In this document: piece by piece, positions 60,760 through 64,000 of the stretch
How the letters are laid out: every line of letters starts with the position of its first letter
How positions within the stretch are numbered: position 1 is the stretch's first letter
Assembly: GCF_020882245.1 (NCBI RefSeq)
Contig: NC_083598.1
Coordinates: 91,083,714 to 91,147,713, forward strand
Reading direction: 5' to 3'
DNA length: 64,000 nt
From: Rhopalosiphum padi
Taxonomy: Eukaryota; Arthropoda; Insecta; Hemiptera; Aphididae
Translations under genes and position numbers: made by a program
Notes under the pieces: model-generated
Database searches by the model: none
The model's input: only the letters and a program-made list of their open reading frames with translations
Told to the model about the DNA's origin: nothing

Positions 60760-63700
60760 TGTACTTAGATAAAAATTAACTAATTTCTTTGATTTTAGTT
60801 ATTGAGTTGTAAGACAAAAAATATTAACCAATGGGACATGTAACTTTTTCCATCATGAAAATATTATTATTTTTATATATAATTTAACATTTCCAAAACA
60901 TTTATAGTAATAAATTTAAAGCTAATTTATACAATGAGAATATTCACACAATTCTATGGTGAGTGTTATTTTGCTGTTTTGAGACAAGTTCTAACAATAA
61001 CAATAATGTATGATAAGGATGGGGCTATACACAGTTTTTTCATATACTAGACGTTTTCACTTGGCATATTGCGTTGCGATTTCTTTTTTACAATATTTTA
61101 AAGTTTCATAATTATTGCTCAAAACACATAACATTCATTTTATATTACATCATATTCATATATTATCATTTAAAATTATTTATAATTTTTGTAACAAGAT
61201 CCGAAAATAATGATATATGATAATATGTTTGGCAAAAATAATTTAATTTCATGGCATATATTATACTAATAGAAAAATAAATTAGCAATAATAATATAAT
61301 TAAGTTATGAAATATCTTAAGAAATAGAGGCTGATGCACGTTTTAGCTATGGTATCTGAATTGAGCGAATTGTTTTTTTGTATATGCAATGATTTATCAT
61401 TGCAATTAATATAACGCGAATAAGTCACAACAAATAAAATAAAAATAATTTCTTGTTTTATTTATATTTTAAGTTCGAATCGTATTATTGTTTTAAAATT
61501 ACAATACTAAAATATAGGTATTGTATATTCTTAATAGTGTTTTTGTGCACCTACCTAGTACCTACTATATATATTTTTAACTAATACCCGATGTATACTT
61601 TTTAATCAATAATAATTATCTTTTATAATATTATTATAAAAATGTTATATTAATCTGAACTTGATTAATGATTTTAAAACTTCCAAATTAAGGAAACGTT
61701 AAGTATATAGAACAATAATTTTATTATATCTTTACTGTTATAATCGAAAACCAGTGAATCGTAAAAATTTTTTCATTATAGACTATTTAATATGTATATA
61801 TATTAATTATAATGGGTTTATAAAAATTATAAAAATATAAATCCCATGTATTAATCGATCTAGTCTAAAATTAAACTCTAATATTGAAATTTTTTATTTT
61901 CTTGAGGAATGCTAAACGATTGAACACATCAGTTGAAGATACTTTTCTTTCATAAATTACAATCGACATTTTTACGATAAAATATGAATTATTCCCATTG
62001 AACCATTGAAGTTTCAAGTTTACAAGTTACTGAAATACAACAGATTTATTATATTTAATTATAATGCCTGCAGTAACTCAAATATTATATAAATTTGTTA
62101 TTCATTTTAATATTATTCATTTGACCTGCATTATATGATGTGCGTGGTGACTGATGAGTATTTATATCAATAAAATAAAATTATCGCAATTAATCAAACA
62201 GTTTAATAAATAAAAATATTTAGCAGGTACCTAAAAAGTAAAAATATGTTGAATATGACCTAAACGGATATTCATAATTTACTTACAATTATTATCGACA
62301 GTTTATTTTGAAAACACTAAAATATAATACCTTATAGGTATATAATATATAAATGTATTTATAATTAAATTCAATTAATTCTGAGGGTTACCAGTCCAAA
62401 AATGATTTGTTATTGAAGGTCATGTCCATGTGTTTGAATAGCCATAAGTGTTAAAAATGTTATGTTTGACTCGAATGATTAAGTGTAATATATATTTTCA
62501 ATTTATTTAGAGTATTCTTGTAAAATATTACTTATAAGTTCAACGGTTTTTCTTGAGAGGGTGAAACGGTAACAGTTTTGAATAGTTTAGTTAATTGTAG
62601 GGAATATTCAGGAAATACTCGTAATTTAAAAATGAAAACTTATGAATATTAAAAGATGTTTCAATCCATGTTTTTCACGAATATTTAAAATGGTCCCATT
62701 TAGCACAATACTTTCCATGACAGTTCTATTTGGTTGATATGTTATAAGTGAACCTTTTAAGTTTTCATATTTTCATTAGTACTGTGTCTCATCTTTCGTT
62801 TAATGGTTGTGAATCAAAATAATTGTATTTTAACTTTATTTGTTAGATCTGTTGGAGATTATTTTTTATGTATTTAATATTTCATTGGCATACCTAGTTT
62901 AATTTACGTTTAAAAATCCAAACATTTTCACATTTTCAGTTGAAATTAATAATTATAAATATATATTTTATACGTCAATTGGTACGTAATAAAAGTATAA
63001 TATAAAAAAGCCCCTACAAAACATGCATATAGCTTATTTATTTTTACCAAAAAATTAAATAATTTATCATGATCATTTTTTGTATTTAAAAACAATTTTA
63101 TAAAATTACTTCGAACACACAATCGTTCGCGTGCATAATATTTCTAACACTTGACCATTGACGTACTTTTTATTCGAACACGCTTGACCTTCGGGATTAT
63201 AAGCCACTCCCAAATCATTAAATGTATAATACGTATATAGATCTGGAAAATATAAATAATTTGAAATTAAGGGATCAAAGTTATTAAATAAAAAAAAAAT
63301 TGAAAATTTTACATTACTTAGCTTTTTTTATTTTCTAAAATAAATGTGTCTAAACCCATTATTTTTCACCTTTAAACATTCACAGTTATTTGAAATAAAA
63401 TTGAAAATGAAAAATTAATTATTAAAAAGTGTTTAAAATTTTAAATATATGTGTCTTGGTTAATTTCTCTTGGGTATATTTTTTGACTAGTAATGAAATT
63501 AAAAAACACCATTGAATATATATATATATATACATAATATAATACAACAAGGAAATCCACTCAGAAAATGGGAAACGCAACGAGAACAAACACACCAGTA
63601 ATAAATATAAATTAATTAAATGATTTGTATTACGATGATATTCAACCATTTAGATGTATTTCATGATAATGAACATAATATTATTATTTATTTAGTGTAT

Positions 63701-64000
63701 ATATGTGATAAAAGACATAACAAATAGTATAAATGTTATATTTTAGGTAACTAATACTCCAGTAGCATAAATCTTTAAATTTTACAAGCAAAACGATGAA
63801 ATTCGAGGAAACACTTTAAAAAACATTCTCAAAAGAATTATATGAATCATTGTCAGAATAGAAATACGTTTCGAAAGAACGCAATGAAAAAAAAGTGGTA
63901 ACAAACACGTCAGGACGTAAGTTCATTTGCCAGGATGGTGTTCGTACTTAATTGTAGTCAACAATACGTCAATATGACATATTATGCAATATATCGCCGA
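60760..64000. other. Intergenic AT-rich DNA, no gene seen
   Basis: No exon-like segment or family is recognised to the end of the window. The ORF at 63422-63649 is low-complexity and includes a TA-repeat-derived Ile-Tyr run. Confidence 0.6.

Noticed and set aside
1..64000. tRNA, rRNA, CRISPR arrays, bacterial operons or viral genes
   Set aside because: I looked for tRNA B-box-like GGTTCGA words with a matching cloverleaf, for regularly spaced repeats, and for dense uninterrupted coding. None was found.

Overview
This is AT-rich, intron-rich animal DNA. It has large stretches of non-coding sequence, many (TA)n and (AAT)n microsatellites, small foldback transposons and frequent TAGGTA/TACCTA words. 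The style, together with the one gene I can read, fits an aphid (Hemiptera, Aphididae). That is an inference from style and protein sequence, not from a database match.

One protein-coding gene can be reconstructed with confidence. It lies on the minus strand and runs from a start codon at 34707-34709 to a stop at 384-386. Ten coding exons join in frame through GT-AG introns into a 501-residue polytopic membrane protein of the SLC36 / proton-coupled amino acid transporter (PAT) family, of the type of Drosophila 'pathetic'. An eleventh, 72-base exon at 33794-33865 is phase 0 on both sides and would give a 525-residue isoform. The 3' half is compact, with introns of 60 to about 840 bases. Exon 3 then lies about 3 kb upstream, and beyond it is a first intron of about 26-27 kb.

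Layout: 1-383 is the 3' UTR with a poly(A) signal. 384-4764 holds the eight 3' exons, 7724-7809 holds exon 3, and 7810-33793 is the giant intron. That intron carries a 464-bp MITE-like element (9896-10359), a second, decayed one (12508-12718), several CpG-rich islands (about 15.5-18.7, 19.5-20.3, 21.7-22.3 and 23.3-24.9 kb) and two speculative alternative first exons. 33794-34709 holds the first two coding exons. About 34.25-36.1 kb is a GC/CpG-rich block that is probably the 5' UTR and promoter. From 36.1 to 64 kb I find no gene. It is AT-rich sequence with a foldback MITE flanked by TTAA (38897-39332), a small CpG-rich island at 46.1-46.6 kb, microsatellites and degenerate repeat fragments.

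No tRNA, rRNA, CRISPR, prokaryotic or viral gene was recognised. The most interesting points are the probable N-terminal isoform diversity of the transporter (cassette exon, candidate alternative promoters and a downstream in-frame Met) and two well-bounded non-autonomous DNA elements. I see no evidence for a wholly new type of biological system.
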